From: Gammaproteobacteria bacterium
GTDB lineage: Bacteria; Pseudomonadota; Gammaproteobacteria; GCA-001735895
DNA: 7,502 nt
Reading direction: 5' to 3'
Assembly: GCA_029864065.1 (NCBI GenBank)
Contig: JAOTUD010000114.1
Location: 1 to 7,502 of the forward strand
Shown here: piece after piece, positions 7,101 through 7,502 of the stretch
Layout of the letters: each line of letters starts with the position of its first letter
Position numbering within the stretch: the first letter of the stretch is position 1
Notes under the pieces: generated by a model
What the model saw: only the letters and a program-made list of their open reading frames with translations
What the model was told of the DNA's origin: nothing
Database searches by the model: none
Translations under genes and position numbers: made by a program

Positions 7101-7330
7101 TTTCTCGCGAAGGCGCAGAGGCGCGCAGGGCGCGGAGAAGAAATATGGGAGTTGCTTCCGGCCGCGGAAGTTTCCGGGTTGCTTGACGTAGCTGCGTATT
7201 CTGTCGCTCGGTTTTTAATCACAATGTGGAAATCCGAATCAGTAACATCCCAATAGCGCTTCTCTAACAAGGGGCCGAAACAACCATCACCTCCCCTACG
7301 GCCTCAGCGTCTCTGCACCTCTGCGAGAAA
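7101..7330. mobile_element. 230-bp element bounded by inverted arms of degenerate octamers
   Basis: Positions 7101-7124 and 7307-7330 are inverted copies matching at 20 of 24 bases, each opening with TTTCTCGC when read inward. Inside, each arm continues as degenerate tandem octamers of the form GCAGAGGC: on the left GCGAAGGC, GCAGAGGC and further variants to about 7140; on the right, read inward, GCAGAGGT, GCAGAGAC, GCTGAGGC. The centre (about 7141-7297) is less GC-rich and shows no convincing gene. I recall TTTCTCGC-plus-octamer repeats as common intergenic elements in many bacterial genomes, which would make this a degraded non-autonomous copy. No transposase and no clear target duplication are visible. 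Confidence 0.6.
7155..7173 (+). terminator. Possible weak intrinsic terminator after the catabolic genes
   Basis: CTTCCG and CGGAAG form a perfect 6-bp stem around the loop GCCG and are followed by TTT, about 65 bases after the allA stop. It is the best terminator-like structure after allA, but the T-run is short and it lies inside the repeat element. Its role is uncertain. Confidence 0.35.
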
Positions 7331-7420
7331 CTGGCCTGGAACGATTTGGTTGATTGGAAGCTGGCCCGGCAACGAGGCTTGTGCCAGAATTGCGGCTCGT
7401 TTCGGGGTGGGCTGGATATC

Positions 7421-7502
7421 GTGAACAAGGTTTATATTACCGCGCAGGAATTGCTCGAGGACTCTTTTCGACTCGCGCACCAGATATACCAGGACGGATT
7501 TC
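7421..7502 (+). CDS. Probable purine phosphoribosyltransferase, N-terminal fragment
   Basis: Twenty-seven codons are visible before the window ends. The start is GTG 7421, preceded by GGGGTGGG at 7404-7411 with a 9-base gap. The sequence NKVYITAQELLEDSFRLAHQI, then YQDGF, resembles the opening of hypoxanthine/xanthine-guanine-type phosphoribosyltransferases, in which this helix is followed by a strand reading like PDFIVGVWRGG. That diagnostic region and the PRPP loop are beyond the window, so the call rests on a short match. If correct, it salvages purine bases to nucleotides and would compete with the catabolic enzymes next door. It is separated from allA by a repeat element, so it may have its own promoter. 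Confidence 0.6.
   Translation, partial: MNKVYITAQELLEDSFRLAHQIYQDGF

Larger units (their letters stand above)
7090..7420. other. 331-base gap between allA and the phosphoribosyltransferase gene
   Basis: No credible gene is present. Positions 7101-7330 are a repeat-bounded element and 7155-7173 a small hairpin, both listed separately. The last 90 bases (7331-7420) form the leader of the next gene. They hold no -35/-10 pair that I can defend, only the purine-rich GGGGTGGG at 7404-7411 that may serve as its ribosome site. Confidence 0.6.

Noticed and set aside
6941..7270. Antisense frame of 109 codons across the allA end and the repeat element
   Set aside because: It needs a TTG start, runs through the octamer repeats and into the back of allA, and its translation matches nothing I recognise.
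7331..7420. Possible sigma-54 promoter (TGGCCCG or TGGCCTG boxes) before the phosphoribosyltransferase gene
   Set aside because: Neither box has a TTGC-type partner at the required spacing.

Overview
The window is a compact, GC-rich, all-plus-strand locus for uptake and breakdown of purines, probably from a Gram-negative proteobacterium. The evidence for this is a BMP-type binding protein with a cleavable Sec signal and no lipobox, a membrane-bound cytochrome c urate hydroxylase, and Shine-Dalgarno-led overlapping genes. A gammaproteobacterium would fit, but nothing in the sequence fixes the taxon.

Layout. Positions 1-326 are the 3' end of a first ABC permease, and 326-1258 is a second permease that overlaps it by one base. 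After an 85-base gap comes a periplasmic BMP-family binding protein (1344-2423). A strong hairpin (about 2431-2460) separates the transporter from the catabolic genes: puuD (urate hydroxylase with a fused cytochrome c, 2486-3676) and guaD (guanine deaminase, 3682-5013). A 116-bp AT-richer palindromic element (5042-5157) follows. It lies directly before a 143-codon in-frame remnant of an 8-oxoguanine-deaminase-like amidohydrolase (5174-5605) that has lost its whole catalytic barrel. Next come alc (allantoicase, 5598-6593) and allA (ureidoglycolate lyase, 6586-7089), each joined to the gene before it by an 8-base overlap. A 331-base gap (7090-7420) is mostly filled by a second repeat-bounded element with inverted arms built of degenerate octamers (7101-7330). 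The window ends in the first 27 codons of a probable phosphoribosyltransferase (7421 onward).

How the genes fit together. The transporter probably imports a purine base or nucleoside. GuaD makes xanthine from guanine, and PuuD oxidises urate to 5-hydroxyisourate and passes electrons to cytochrome c. Allantoicase and ureidoglycolate lyase finish the route by releasing urea and glyoxylate. Xanthine dehydrogenase, the 5-hydroxyisourate-to-allantoin enzymes, allantoinase and the transporter ATPase are not in the window and are probably encoded nearby.

Most of the window is recognisable purine catabolism. The unusual parts are the barrel-less amidohydrolase remnant, which is still in frame and coupled to alc, and the two unrelated repeat-bounded insertions that punctuate the operon. 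I did not find a convincing wholly new system.
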